From: Pseudonocardia nematodicida
GTDB taxonomy: Bacteria; Actinomycetota; Actinomycetes; Mycobacteriales; Pseudonocardiaceae
Direction of reading: 5' to 3'
Assembly (NCBI RefSeq): GCF_040105385.1
Contig: NZ_JBEDNQ010000008.1
Coordinates: forward strand, 299,629 to 363,628
Length of the DNA stretch: 64,000 bases
The position numbers and the translations under genes were made by a program. Under the pieces are notes generated by a model. The model searched no databases. It was not told the origin of the DNA and saw only the letters and a list, made by a program, of their open reading frames with translations. Numbering within the stretch: the stretch's first letter is position 1; each line of letters starts with the position of its first letter. Positions 17,595-26,139 of the stretch are shown here, piece after piece.

Positions 17595-18436
17595 GCGCCC
17601 GGCATACGGTCCTGGTCACCGGCGCGTCCTCCGGCCTGGGCCGGTGCTGCGCACTCATGCTTGCCCGCTCCGGGTACACGGTGCTCGCCGGCGTCCGCCG
17701 CGACGAGGACGGTGAGCAGGTCGCAGCCGCAGCAGCACCGGGAACGGTCCGACCGCTGCGTTTCGACGTCACCGACGCGGACTCAGTGCGAGACGCCGCC
17801 GCACAGGCCGACCGTCTGGGCGGTGTCTGGGGGCTGGTGAACAACGCCGGTATCTGTGTCTCCGCGCCGATGGAGTGCCTACCCGTCGACGAGCTGCGCC
17901 GCCAGCTCGAGATCAACGTCGTGGGGCAGGTCGCGGTGACCCAGGCACTGCTGCCCCAGCTGCGCGGTCACCGCGGACGGATCGTGAACGTGACCTCCGG
18001 CCTGGGCAGTCTGGCCGTGCCCTACATGGGCGCCTACGCGATGGCGCAGTTCGCCAAGGAAGCGATGAGCGACGCCCTGCGACGCGAGCTCGTCCCGCAC
18101 GGTGTCCGTGTCGCGGTGGTACAGCCCGGCGCGATCCTGACACCGATCTGGGACAAACTCGAGAACACCGCGGACGACGTGCTGGCCCGAAACCCAGACG
18201 TCGCAGACACCTACCGCACGGTGTTCACCCGGTTCGTTCGCAGCAACACGCAGGGCGCTCGGGACAGCGCCACCACCCCGGACGACGTCGCCCGCGCGGT
18301 CCTGCGCGCGCTGAGTGCGCGGAGGCCGCGGACCCGCTACCCGGTCGGCCCGGATGCCCGGTCCGCCGTGCGCCTGTCCCGGCTGCTGCCGGACAGGCTG
18401 CTGGACCGTCGATTCGTCCCCCTCACGCACGCCTGA
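17591..18436 (+). CDS. short-chain dehydrogenase/reductase lacking the catalytic lysine
   Basis: A 281-residue classical SDR by sequence: cofactor motif TGASSGLG (10-17), NNAG (84-87) and the active-site Ser136. The tyrosine is present (Tyr149) but the YxxxK lysine is replaced by Gln153 (YAMAQ). Since that lysine lowers the tyrosine pKa and holds the nicotinamide ribose, the protein may be a poor reductase, may use Lys156 instead, or may have a non-redox role. The read CAG at that codon is clear. The GTG start overlaps the previous stop (GTGA). A 50-base gap follows before the cupin. Confidence 0.85.
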   Translation: MSARHTVLVTGASSGLGRCCALMLARSGYTVLAGVRRDEDGEQVAAAAAPGTVRPLRFDVTDADSVRDAAAQADRLGGVWGLVNNAGICVSAPMECLPVDELRRQLEINVVGQVAVTQALLPQLRGHRGRIVNVTSGLGSLAVPYMGAYAMAQFAKEAMSDALRRELVPHGVRVAVVQPGAILTPIWDKLENTADDVLARNPDVADTYRTVFTRFVRSNTQGARDSATTPDDVARAVLRALSARRPRTRYPVGPDARSAVRLSRLLPDRLLDRRFVPLTHA

Positions 18437-18486
18437 CACCGGCCGGGCACCGTGCTCGGCCTAGTGAGAAGAAGGAAGAGGACACC

Positions 18487-18894
18487 ATGTCGTTCGTCAA
18501 GTTCAGCGGCGAGGACGCCACCTGGGTGCGCTTTGCCGACAGCCGCATCTACATCGGCGACGTCGTCGACGAGTCGAAGTCGTCGTCGATGGGCGTCGGA
18601 CTCGCGCACTTCGGCGCGGGCGAGGAGATGCCCTGGACCCCCAGCTACGACGAGGCGATCGTCGTGCTGAGTGGGGAGTTCACCGTGGAACGTGGCTCCG
18701 AACGGATCACGGCTGCCCGCGGCGAGATCGCGTGGGTCCGGCCGGGCCCGGAGGTCATCTTCCGAGCGGGCGATGAGCCCGTGACGCTCGCGTTCGCCTC
18801 GCACCCGGTATGGAAGCACTCGGAGGCAGCGGCCGCCGCCTCCTCGGTACTTCACCCCGTGGGGCTCGCCGAGGTCGAAGGGGTGATTCGGTGA
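18487..18894 (+). CDS. small cupin protein
   Basis: A 135-residue single-domain cupin of the EutQ-like type: beta-strand-rich, with MPWTPSYDEAIVVLSGEFTVERG (about 44-66) and an IAWVRPGPEVIFRAG second motif. The usual metal-binding His pair is not obvious, so metal binding is uncertain. Possible jobs are isomerisation or cyclisation of the pathway intermediate, or binding only. ATG 18487 is preceded by the purine-rich AAGGAAGAGG ribosome site. The stop overlaps the GTG of the next gene. Confidence 0.75.
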   Translation: MSFVKFSGEDATWVRFADSRIYIGDVVDESKSSSMGVGLAHFGAGEEMPWTPSYDEAIVVLSGEFTVERGSERITAARGEIAWVRPGPEVIFRAGDEPVTLAFASHPVWKHSEAAAAASSVLHPVGLAEVEGVIR

Positions 18895-20069
18895 CGACCG
18901 TACAACCGGTTTTCACGTCAGAGCTGGTAGACCGGGCGCGCCGGCTCGGCCCACTGATCGCCAAGGACGCAGTTCAGGGGGACCGGGACCGGCGGCTCAC
19001 GGATGATGTTGTCGAGGCATTGACCGGCGCCACACTGTTCGACCTATCCGTCCCGCGAGCGTACGGCGGGCCGGAGCTGCCAGTGCGCAGCGTGATCGAA
19101 GTGTCCGCCGCTGTCGCCGAGTCCGACGGTGCCGCCGGCTGGGTGACCGCCATCTACAACTCGTGCGCCTGGATGGCCGCGTTGTTCCCGGAGCAGGCTC
19201 GACAAGAGGTGTTCGGCGGCGACCCCCGCCGAGTCGCCGGCGTCGTAGCCGGAGATGCTCGGACCTCACCGGTGGACGGCGGCTACCGGGTGAGCGGGCG
19301 CTGGCCGTACAACTCCGGCTCCTGGCACGCGGACTGGGCAGTGCTGGGAATCCCGCTAACGGGCGACGACGGCACCGTGCTGGACCAGGCACTGGCGCTG
19401 GTCCCCATGTCGCAGTGCCGGATCGAGGACACGTGGGATGTCGCCGGCATGCGCGGCACCGCGAGTAACACGCTGGTCGTCGACGACGTAGTCGTACCGG
19501 TGCACCGGACCTTCTCGGTCTCCGGCGCGTTACGCGACGAGCACGTGCTCGGCCCCGGGTCGCCGTACCGCTCGGCGTTCCTACCGTACGTCTCGGTCGT
19601 GCTGACCGGGCCGCTGCTCGGCCTCGGCCGGGCCGCGCTGTCCCTGGTCACCGCGAAGGCACAGAGCAAGGCCGTCGCCTACACCACCTACCAGCGGCAG
19701 GCAGACTCCGTCGCGTTCCAGCTCGCCGTCGCCGAAGCCGCGACGTCGCTGGACACGGCGAGGCTGCATGCGCTGCGTGCTGCGGACGATGTGCACGTCG
19801 CCGCGCAACAGGGTGAGGTGCTCCCGGAACTCGTTCGTATGCGGGTACGAGCGGACATCTCGCGGTGCGTGCAGAGCGTGCTCTCGGCCGTAGACGGGCT
19901 CGTGTCGGCCCACGGGTCCGGATCATTCGCCATCCCGAATCGTCTACAGCGAATCTGGCGGGATGTCTCGACCGGTGGTCGGCACGCCGTCCTGGCCCCC
20001 GCACTCGGTTATGAGCTCTACGGGAAGGCGCTGTTGGACGTGCCGAACACGACGTCTCCGTTCGCATAG
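18891..20069 (+). CDS. acyl-CoA dehydrogenase-fold flavin enzyme (class D monooxygenase-like)
   Basis: A 392-residue protein with the three-part acyl-CoA dehydrogenase fold: helical N-terminal domain with FDLSVPRAYGGPELPV (about 45-60), a middle beta domain with the PYNSGSWHADW stretch, and a helical C-terminal domain. The lack of an obvious catalytic glutamate and the similarity to HsaA/HpaB-type proteins favour a flavin-dependent oxygenase fed by a separate reductase, which is not in this window. It would hydroxylate or N-oxidise the peptide product. GTG start overlaps the cupin stop; it ends 8 bases before the palindrome that fronts the exporter gene. Confidence 0.78.
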   Translation: MTTVQPVFTSELVDRARRLGPLIAKDAVQGDRDRRLTDDVVEALTGATLFDLSVPRAYGGPELPVRSVIEVSAAVAESDGAAGWVTAIYNSCAWMAALFPEQARQEVFGGDPRRVAGVVAGDARTSPVDGGYRVSGRWPYNSGSWHADWAVLGIPLTGDDGTVLDQALALVPMSQCRIEDTWDVAGMRGTASNTLVVDDVVVPVHRTFSVSGALRDEHVLGPGSPYRSAFLPYVSVVLTGPLLGLGRAALSLVTAKAQSKAVAYTTYQRQADSVAFQLAVAEAATSLDTARLHALRAADDVHVAAQQGEVLPELVRMRVRADISRCVQSVLSAVDGLVSAHGSGSFAIPNRLQRIWRDVSTGGRHAVLAPALGYELYGKALLDVPNTTSPFA

Positions 20070-20076
20070 CGTTCTC

Positions 20077-20105
20077 GGACGATGGTACAACTAGTACCAT
20101 CGTCC
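20077..20105. promoter_or_regulatory. perfect 12-5-12 palindrome, probable TetR operator
   Basis: Arms GGACGATGGTAC (20077-20088) and GTACCATCGTCC (20094-20105) are exact reverse complements around AACTA. It lies 31 bases before the exporter ATG and 7 bases past the preceding stop. The size and GTAC-centred form are typical TetR-family operators, and a TetR gene lies directly after the exporter. No T-run follows, so a terminator is less likely, although the hairpin could also reduce read-through. Confidence 0.8.
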
Positions 20106-20136
20106 AATTTACCTCGACTGCGAGAGCGAGAACCTC

Positions 20137-21723
20137 ATGACCACCGCCGCCCCGCCGCGGGCCGGAGCACGGGAGTGGGCAGGCCTCGGCGTCCTGGCGC
20201 TGCCCACGGTCCTGCTCGGCCTGGACGTCACGGTGATGTATCTGGCGATCCCGGTTCTCTCCGCGGATCTGAACCCCAGTAGCATCGAAACGCTGTGGAT
20301 CATGGATGCCTACGGCTTCCTGATCGCCGGGCTGCTGATCACGATGGGCACGCTCGGGGATCGCATCGGCAGGCGCCGGCTGCTGATGATCGGCGCCGCC
20401 GCGTTCGGTGCCGCCTCGGTCGCCGCGGCGTTCTCGACGAGCGCTGCCATGCTGATCGCCGCTCGGGCCGCGCTCGGGGTGGCCGGCGCAACCCTGATGC
20501 CATCCACTCTGGCCCTGATCAGCAACATGTTTGCGGACGTCCGGCAGCGTGCGCTGGCGTTCGGGGTCTGGGCCACCATGTTCGCGCTGGGCATGGCTGC
20601 GGGTCCACTGGTCGGCGGGCTGCTGCTGGAACGGTTCTGGTGGGGGTCCGCGTTCCTGATCGCGCTGCCGGTCGTCGCCCTGGTGCTGATCGCCGCACCG
20701 GCCATGCTGCCGGAATACCGCGACGCGCGTAGTGGTCGAATAGACCTCGTGAGCGTGGTGCTGTCACTGGCTGCAATCCTGCCCGTGATCTACGCGATCA
20801 AGCACGGTGCCGCGGAGGGCGTGGACGCGATCTCGGTGGCAAGCCTGCTCGCCGGGCTCGCGTTCGGCGTCGCGTTCGTCCGGCGCCAACGGCGGCTCAC
20901 GGACCCGTTGCTGGACCTGCGTCTATTCTCCGCACCGGCGTTCAGCTCAGCGTTGGCGATCCTTCTCGTCGGCTTGATCGGCGTCGGCGGCGCGATGTTC
21001 CTGGTGACGCTGCATCTGCAGCTCGTCGAGCAACTCTCGCCGCTGCACGCCGGCCTGTGGATGGGCCCGCCGGCGCTGATGATGTTCGTCGCCGCGATCG
21101 GGGCGCCGGTCCTGGCCCGCTGGGTGCGACCCGGCATGATCGTGGCCGGCACACTCGCCCTCTCGGCGATCGGGTACATCTTGCTGCGGTCTGTCGACGG
21201 CCCGGGCAGCATCGGAATGGTCGTCGCCGGCTTCGGCCTGGTGTACCTCGGGCTCGGCGCCATCGCTGCGCTCGGGACGGACCTGGTCGTAGGCGGTGCA
21301 CCCCCGGAGAAGGCCGGGTCGGCCTCGGCGATGTCGGAAACCGTGCAGGAACTCGGGCTCGCCGTGGGGGTCGCCGTGCTCGGGAGCATGGCAGGCGCGG
21401 TGTACCGGAGCCAGGTGGTTACTCCGGCCGGATTGTCGGAGCCTCTGGCTGGCGCGCTGCGGGAAAGCATGTCCGGGGCCTCGACCGTAGCCGTGCACCT
21501 GCCGCCCGGCGTCCTCGAGCAGGCCATGGCCGCCCAGGTCGCCGGACTGCAGGTTACGGCGACCGTGTCCGCGGTCGCGATCCTCGCGCTCGCCGTGCTG
21601 TCCGCCATCGTGCTCCGGCATATCGGTCGGATCGGTGAGGACGACGGGAACGGGGAAGACGACGACGTTCGCACCGCCGCCCCGAAGGCGGACCGGCCGC
21701 ACTCGGCCGAGTCCGGCTGCTGA
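20137..21723 (+). CDS. DHA2-family MFS drug/metabolite exporter
   Basis: A 528-residue proton-driven exporter of the 14-helix EmrB/QacA (DHA2) group. Helix 1 carries LDVTVMYLAIPVL (motif D1-like), the loop after helix 2 has GTLGDRIGRRRLL (motif A), and 14 hydrophobic stretches can be counted to about residue 495, followed by an acidic cytoplasmic tail. It is likely to export the NRPS product and give self-resistance. It stands alone behind the palindrome and is separated from the TetR gene by 110 bases, so it should be repressed by that regulator and induced by the product. Confidence 0.92.
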   Translation: MTTAAPPRAGAREWAGLGVLALPTVLLGLDVTVMYLAIPVLSADLNPSSIETLWIMDAYGFLIAGLLITMGTLGDRIGRRRLLMIGAAAFGAASVAAAFSTSAAMLIAARAALGVAGATLMPSTLALISNMFADVRQRALAFGVWATMFALGMAAGPLVGGLLLERFWWGSAFLIALPVVALVLIAAPAMLPEYRDARSGRIDLVSVVLSLAAILPVIYAIKHGAAEGVDAISVASLLAGLAFGVAFVRRQRRLTDPLLDLRLFSAPAFSSALAILLVGLIGVGGAMFLVTLHLQLVEQLSPLHAGLWMGPPALMMFVAAIGAPVLARWVRPGMIVAGTLALSAIGYILLRSVDGPGSIGMVVAGFGLVYLGLGAIAALGTDLVVGGAPPEKAGSASAMSETVQELGLAVGVAVLGSMAGAVYRSQVVTPAGLSEPLAGALRESMSGASTVAVHLPPGVLEQAMAAQVAGLQVTATVSAVAILALAVLSAIVLRHIGRIGEDDGNGEDDDVRTAAPKADRPHSAESGC

Positions 21724-21833
21724 GGCCTCCGGCGTGTGGGGGCGGACGGTGAGTGCGGCCGCCCCCGCGACCGCATACGCTCGGTCGCCGGCTCCGGTGG
21801 CCGACGACCGGAGCCGGGTTGAAGGGAGGATCG

Positions 21834-22430
21834 GTGAGCCGAACCAGTGAGCGTGGGTCCCCGCCCACGGACGGACGTCGCGCGCGCGGCGAGCGACGCC
21901 GCGCGGAGATCATCGACGCCTGTCTGCGTGTCGTCCAGCGCGACGGTGCGTCCGGGGTCACGCATCGAACGGTTGCCCGGGAGGCGGGCGTGCCGACGAG
22001 CCTCACCACTTACTACTTCACGACACTCGACGAGCTGCTAGTCGCTGCGCTGTCCACGGTCACCGAGGACTACGCCATCACACTGCGTGGCATTATCGAA
22101 CGCGCGGGCGACGAACTCGGCGAACTAGCCGAGCTGATCGCTGCCGCTGGCGTGGATGAGGGACGCGGGCGGGCGCTAGCGGAACGGGAACTGTCGACGC
22201 TTGCATCTCGGCGGCCTGCGCTACGGCCGATCGCGCAACACTGGCGGGAGGAAGTCGCTCGGATTGGTCGCCGGCGCACAGACGACCCGGTGGCAGTCGA
22301 GGCCCTGGTGGCAGCAGCCGACGGTCTCTGCGCAGCGATTCTGGTGTCCGGGAAGGTGCCCGAGGTACCCCGGATCCGTGCGGTCCTGGCGCACGCGCTC
22401 GGCCTCACCACGGAGAGCACGCAGGTCTGA
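21834..22430 (+). CDS. TetR-family repressor
   Basis: A 198-residue TetR-type regulator. The N-terminal helix-turn-helix is RRAEIIDACLRVVQRDG...GVTHRTVAREAGVPTSLTTYYF (about 22-66), and the rest is an all-helical ligand domain. GTG 21834 is preferred over upstream in-frame starts because GAAGGGAGGA ends four bases before it. Adjacent to the exporter and its palindrome, it most likely represses the exporter and perhaps the biosynthetic genes. It is the last gene of the cluster; the next frame is a truncated gene of unrelated type. Confidence 0.9.
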   Translation: MSRTSERGSPPTDGRRARGERRRAEIIDACLRVVQRDGASGVTHRTVAREAGVPTSLTTYYFTTLDELLVAALSTVTEDYAITLRGIIERAGDELGELAELIAAAGVDEGRGRALAERELSTLASRRPALRPIAQHWREEVARIGRRRTDDPVAVEALVAAADGLCAAILVSGKVPEVPRIRAVLAHALGLTTESTQV

Positions 22431-22458
22431 CGGCGAGTCGGCTCGACAGGCGACTTAA

Positions 22459-22905
22459 GCACTGAGTCATGTTCGACCGGCCGCCGGGCACGTCTGGTTC
22501 GGCGACTACGCCCGCACTCGTTTCGCCGCCCACACCGCCCCGGGTGCGGTGTCGCAGATGGCGTGGCTGCCCACCACGATCCCACCCGGCACCCGCCCGG
22601 CCGCGCACCCCGCCCTGGCCGCGGCGCTCGACACCGACCGGCCGGTGATCAGCCTCTACGGCTACGCCGCCCCGTTGAAGGACGCCGCCCTCTTGCTCGA
22701 GGCCCTGCAGCGGGTGCAGCGGCGCGTGCGGGTGGTGCTGGCCGGGGATCCCGTCGCGCTGGCCTCGGCGCTCGACGACATCCTCAACACTGCCACGGCG
22801 GCGGCCGCGGCCAGGGAGCGCGCGGCGCGGTTCACCGCGGCCACGCACGCGGACCGCTGCCTGCGCGCCTACCTCGCCGCCACCGGCCAGGCGGTGCCCC
22901 GGTGA
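22459..22905 (+). pseudogene. 5'-truncated glycosyltransferase-like gene
   Basis: An open frame runs from the stop at 22456-22458 to 22905 without a plausible start until GTG 22549. The translation GHVWFGDYARTRFAAHTAPG continues sensibly upstream of that GTG, then VISLYGYAAPLKDAALLLEAL and VRVVLAGDPVALASALDDIL resemble the C-terminal half of a family-4-type glycosyltransferase. The N-terminal half is missing, cut off about 30 bases after the TetR stop. Its end overlaps the phosphatase GTG (GTGA), an intact operon junction. The break therefore marks where the biosynthetic cluster was joined to older DNA. Family assignment is tentative. Confidence 0.55.
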
Positions 22906-23654
22906 ACGGGACGCGGCTGCTGCTGACCCGCCACAGCCAGGCCCACTGCAACGTCGACGGCGTGAGCGGCGGGCCCCGCGGCTGCACCGGCCTGACTCCG
23001 CACGGCCGCACCGAGGCCACGCTGCTCGCCCACCGACTTGCCCACCTGCACACCGCCACGCCGATCGCCGCGGTGTACGCGAGCCCGCTCCGGCGGGTCC
23101 GCGAGACCGCGGACCTCATCGAGTACGCCCTGGGCATGCCTGCGATCACGGTCGACGGGCTGCGCGAGCCCGACTACGGCACCGCCGACGGCCTGCCCTG
23201 GACCCCAGTCGTCTCCCGCTTCGCCGCGATCCCGGCCCACCACCCCCGACCTGCCGATCGCCGAGGTGCCGAGACCTGGGAGCAGCACTACGACCGCGCC
23301 GCGGCCGCCCTCCAGTCGCTGCTGGCGCGCCACCGCGGCGAGAGCATCGCGGTGATCGCGCACGGGGGGACCGTCACCGCGGCCGCGCACCTGTTCCTCG
23401 ACCTGCCCGCCACCGCCCGCGCCCAGGTGCTGTTCACCGCCCACAACGCCTCGATCACCACCTGGGAACAGCAACCACTGTCCTGGACCCGACCTGACGC
23501 CGGCCAGCGCTGGGCCCTGATCGGCCACAACGACACCGCCCATCTGGCCAGCCCTCAAGTGCCCGCCGCCAGCGTCCATGCGGACTCGAACTCCCCCTTC
23601 ATCAGGCCGCGCTGCTCATCCCACCTGGGCGGCGGTGACACACCCCGGGTGTGA
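22902..23654 (+). CDS. histidine phosphatase family protein
   Basis: A 250-residue phosphoglycerate-mutase-like protein. The catalytic motif is TRHSQAHCN (about 9-17, His11) and the second histidine lies in IAHGGTV. Arg in SPLRRVRETADL completes the pocket. It removes phosphate from an unknown small molecule or protein. Around residues 106-117 (HHPRPADRRGAETW) the sequence looks locally frameshifted: the next frame reads HHPDLPIAE, after which the original frame resumes at GAETW, as if two small indels compensate, one at a run of five C. The C-terminal 40 residues are low in complexity. GTG 22902 overlaps the truncated gene before it. Confidence 0.8.
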   Translation: MNGTRLLLTRHSQAHCNVDGVSGGPRGCTGLTPHGRTEATLLAHRLAHLHTATPIAAVYASPLRRVRETADLIEYALGMPAITVDGLREPDYGTADGLPWTPVVSRFAAIPAHHPRPADRRGAETWEQHYDRAAAALQSLLARHRGESIAVIAHGGTVTAAAHLFLDLPATARAQVLFTAHNASITTWEQQPLSWTRPDAGQRWALIGHNDTAHLASPQVPAASVHADSNSPFIRPRCSSHLGGGDTPRV

Positions 23655-23908
23655 GTATCGAAGTGGAGTGATCACCGCGCGGCCAGAAGATGTCCCGTCG
23701 AGGCGACCGCCCCTTACCGGCGGCGCTGTGATCCTCGACGACGCTCGATCAGTTCCGCCTAAACGATCAGGCAGCCGTTCGGGGTAAATGATCTGTTTCA
23801 TTTAGATATGCCGAACAATACCCGTTCAGGCGAACCACTGAAGTCGCCCACCAGCTAGCGTCGGCCACCCGAAACGTCCGTTATAGGCATTTTGAGGAGA
23901 GCGTACGA

Positions 23909-24285
23909 ATGGGTGCGAGGCGTGTATCATCCGTTGCTGCAAAACTGCGACTCTGGCTGGTCGCGGCAGTTTCATCTGTCGCACTGGCCCTCTCTGTCAC
24001 GCTCCTTGCGGCGCCAGCATCAGCCACCGAGGAGCCTGCGGTACGGCAGGGGTAGTGACCCTGTCGACACCATTCGAGGGCGACGGCGCGCTCTGCTTCC
24101 GCGGGACCGCATCGAACAACGTGGCTTCTATCGCTTCGGCTGTAGACGGAATCGTCCCTGGAAACAACAGTGGCTACCTGCTCATCATGGCCAACGAGAG
24201 AATCCCGTTCAGTGCTGGGGAAACCGTCACGCTCCCTGCACCTATTGACGTCACTGGAGTCTTTGTCAACTTCAGCGTTCGTTAG
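23909..24285 (+). pseudogene. small secreted protein broken by a frameshift
   Basis: ATG 23909, with GAGGAGA 7-13 bases before it, opens a clear signal peptide: a basic start, a hydrophobic core (LWLVAAVSSVALALSVTLLA) and an APASA cleavage site, then a stop at 24053. The mature part continues in another frame (CGTAGVVTLSTPFEGDGALC, then NNVASIASAVDGIVPGNNSG) to 24285. Joining the two frames near 24010-24035 would give a roughly 125-residue exported protein with two Cys. Either a true pseudogene or a base error. Its GC content is lower than its neighbours. Function unknown. Confidence 0.55.
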
Positions 24286-24572
24286 TAACGATCCAGAGTA
24301 GACGTTCCGGTTACTGCTTTCCACGAGGAGCGTCGCGCGGATCGCAACGATTCTCTACGCACCACCACCGTGTACCGATAGGCTCTTTTCTGAAAGGGAC
24401 CTTGACAGGCTCCGACGCAATACGCCCGCCACACACACGGCATCTTTCGGGAATCCGCAGCAGATCTTGTAGCTCCTCGCGGTTCACGCCCTCGATGTTC
24501 CTCCTGCGAGCGTCAGCGCACTACCCCGGCTGTCCGGTGCGCCAGACATGCCGGCAAGGACTGCCGGCACCG

Positions 24573-25129
24573 TTACTCGTTGCCGAACCGGGTGGTGGTG
24601 TTGGTCTGCAGGCGTCGGGCGAGCTCGGCGGCGATCGTGCGGTCTCCGCGCATGTAGCGGCTCATCAGCCGGGCTGCGACCGGATCGTCGAGACAGCGGA
24701 CCAGCATCTCACGCAGCGCAGGGTCGTCGTTTCCGCCGGCCTCGAACGCGTCGATCATGAGCTGCAGGGTGTCCGCATCGGACAGCAGGCCGGCGGCGGG
24801 GGTGCAGCCGTGTGGGCAGGGCATCGACTCCGCGGCGCCCCAGAGCCGGCACACCATCGGCCGGATCTCGTGTACCCGGCAGTGCCCGGTCCCGCCCAGC
24901 GCCCGCGACAGCGCCGGACACGCCCCGTCCGGGTGGCTGCGTCGAGATCGACTCCACGCTCGGCCAGACGGTGTCGCTCCAGCGCCGAGGCGTCGATGTG
25001 CTCGCCGCAGGCGACCGGGCCGCACAGCCCGCGGCACTGCAGGATCGGCACCGACCGGTGGAGCGCCTCCAGGGTGGCGAGATCGGTCTCCGCAGCCGGC
25101 TGTGCGGTGCGGCGCGAGCGATCAGGCAT
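24573..25129 (-). pseudogene. YkgJ-family cysteine-cluster protein, frameshifted
   Basis: The frame from 25129 gives MPDRSRRTAQ... with CRGLCGPVACGEHID and runs to LDAATR; the protein then continues in another frame with DGACPALSRALGGTGHCRVHEIRP and CRLWGAAESMPCPHGC to the stop at 24573. Together these make the Cys pattern of YkgJ-type zinc/iron-chelating domain proteins. The shift lies at about 24925-24945, in a C/G-rich run, and one missing base would restore a protein of about 185 residues. Role in the cell unknown for the family. Confidence 0.6.
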
Positions 25130-25154
25130 CGGCTACACGGACTCCGTTCAGCGA

Positions 25155-25859
25155 CTATCGGGTCAGGTACGCGGGCCACTCCTTGAGCACCGCCTGGACC
25201 GGGGAGAGATCGGTGAGGTGGTCGCGCAGCGGCACCGCCATCAGGCCGGCGACCGTGAGGACGTCGGCATGACGCCCGGCAAGGTCCATCCGGATCAGCG
25301 GCTCGTTGTGGGCAACGCGATTGCGCAGCAGATGCAGCCGCCCCACCGGATGGTCGACATCACGACGGTCGGTCCCGGGCCGAAATGCCGTGCGCAGGTA
25401 GGGGATCCGGAGAGCGTCGGTGCGGCGGGCGATCGTGAGGTAGCGCCAGAACCCGAACCGGAGTTCAGCGATGACTTTCCCCGGTGGCGTCGGGGCCCGC
25501 CCCTTGGTGTCGCGGCGGGCGGAGCGGATCGCCTGCTCGATCTGGGCGCGCGGCTTGTCGTTGGCGTCGACGACGACGCCGTTGCGGGCTCGCTCCTCCT
25601 GGATGGGGAAGTGCCGCGAGGGGTCGAACACCCAGTGCCGAGCCTCGGACTCGTCGCGGTGGCGCAGCGCTCGGTCGTAGGCGTTGCGCAGTGCGACCTC
25701 GAGGTGGCCGAGATCGTGGTGGAACGCGGCGGCGGCGCGGGCGTTCCACTCATACAGTGCGAGTGCGCGGCCGCGGTCGCCGCCGGCGGCGTCGAGGTAG
25801 ACAGCGAACCGGAGCGTCGACAGCCAGCCCTCGATCCACTGGCCGGGGTCGGTCATCAT
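25155..25859 (-). CDS. Abi_2 (AbiD/F-like) HEPN abortive-infection protein
   Basis: A 234-residue Abi-like protein. The family signature is seen in FHHDLGHLEVALRNAYDRAL (about 46-65) and in the C-terminal HEPN motif LLRNRVAHNEPL with Arg179-Asn180-x3-His184, the ribonuclease active site. Members block phage growth by cutting RNA when triggered. The ATG at 25859 starts 34 bases from a divergent structured RNA candidate (25893-25972), which fits the known pairing of AbiF-type proteins with small RNAs. Lies next to a frameshifted gene and an unassigned small gene, a typical defence-patch setting. Confidence 0.82.
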   Translation of the reverse strand: MMTDPGQWIEGWLSTLRFAVYLDAAGGDRGRALALYEWNARAAAAFHHDLGHLEVALRNAYDRALRHRDESEARHWVFDPSRHFPIQEERARNGVVVDANDKPRAQIEQAIRSARRDTKGRAPTPPGKVIAELRFGFWRYLTIARRTDALRIPYLRTAFRPGTDRRDVDHPVGRLHLLRNRVAHNEPLIRMDLAGRHADVLTVAGLMAVPLRDHLTDLSPVQAVLKEWPAYLTR

Positions 25860-25892
25860 CGCCTTTCGCTGTGTGTCGTTGGTGATCGTCGG

Positions 25893-25972
25893 AGACTAGT
25901 GGTGTAGTCTGAACGAGAATTGCCCCGGATGGCCTCTGACCGCGTAGGTCACGTCGCCGGGGCTTTGTCTTT
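25893..25972 (+). ncRNA. candidate structured RNA paired with the Abi_2 gene
   Basis: Plus strand, divergent from abi. First an AGACTA-gtggtg-TAGTCT inverted repeat (25893-25910), whose right arm could serve as a -10 box. Then a two-tier hairpin: outer stem GCCCCGG (25922-25928) with CCGGGGC (25957-25963), inner stem TGACC (25937-25941) with GGTCA (25947-25951). TTTGTCTTT follows directly, as in a Rho-independent terminator. If transcription begins near 25917 the product is about 55 bases. An RNA next to AbiF-type genes is an established pattern (the abiF RNA motif), but I cannot test covariation here. It could instead be only a terminator. Confidence 0.5.
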
Positions 25973-26139
25973 GAGTAGGCCCGCCTCCCCAGAGGGACCG
26001 GCCCTCCACTGGTTTCGGCGATCTCGACTGCGCTGAGCCGGTCGGGGGGCTTCGCCGGCCAGACGGGCGACCTCGGCGTCGCTGTCGGTGCGACCCGGTA
26101 GAACGAGGTCTGGCCGTGCCCCGCCCGAGGAGGATGCCT

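Noticed and set aside
23786..23803. AAATGA ... TCATTT inverted repeat
   Set aside because: Only six bases per arm, AT-rich and not placed at a gene start; likely chance.
24402..25907. A 501-codon plus-strand open frame
   Set aside because: It is antisense to the YkgJ-like and Abi_2 genes, which have clear family motifs; the frame is a by-product of high GC.
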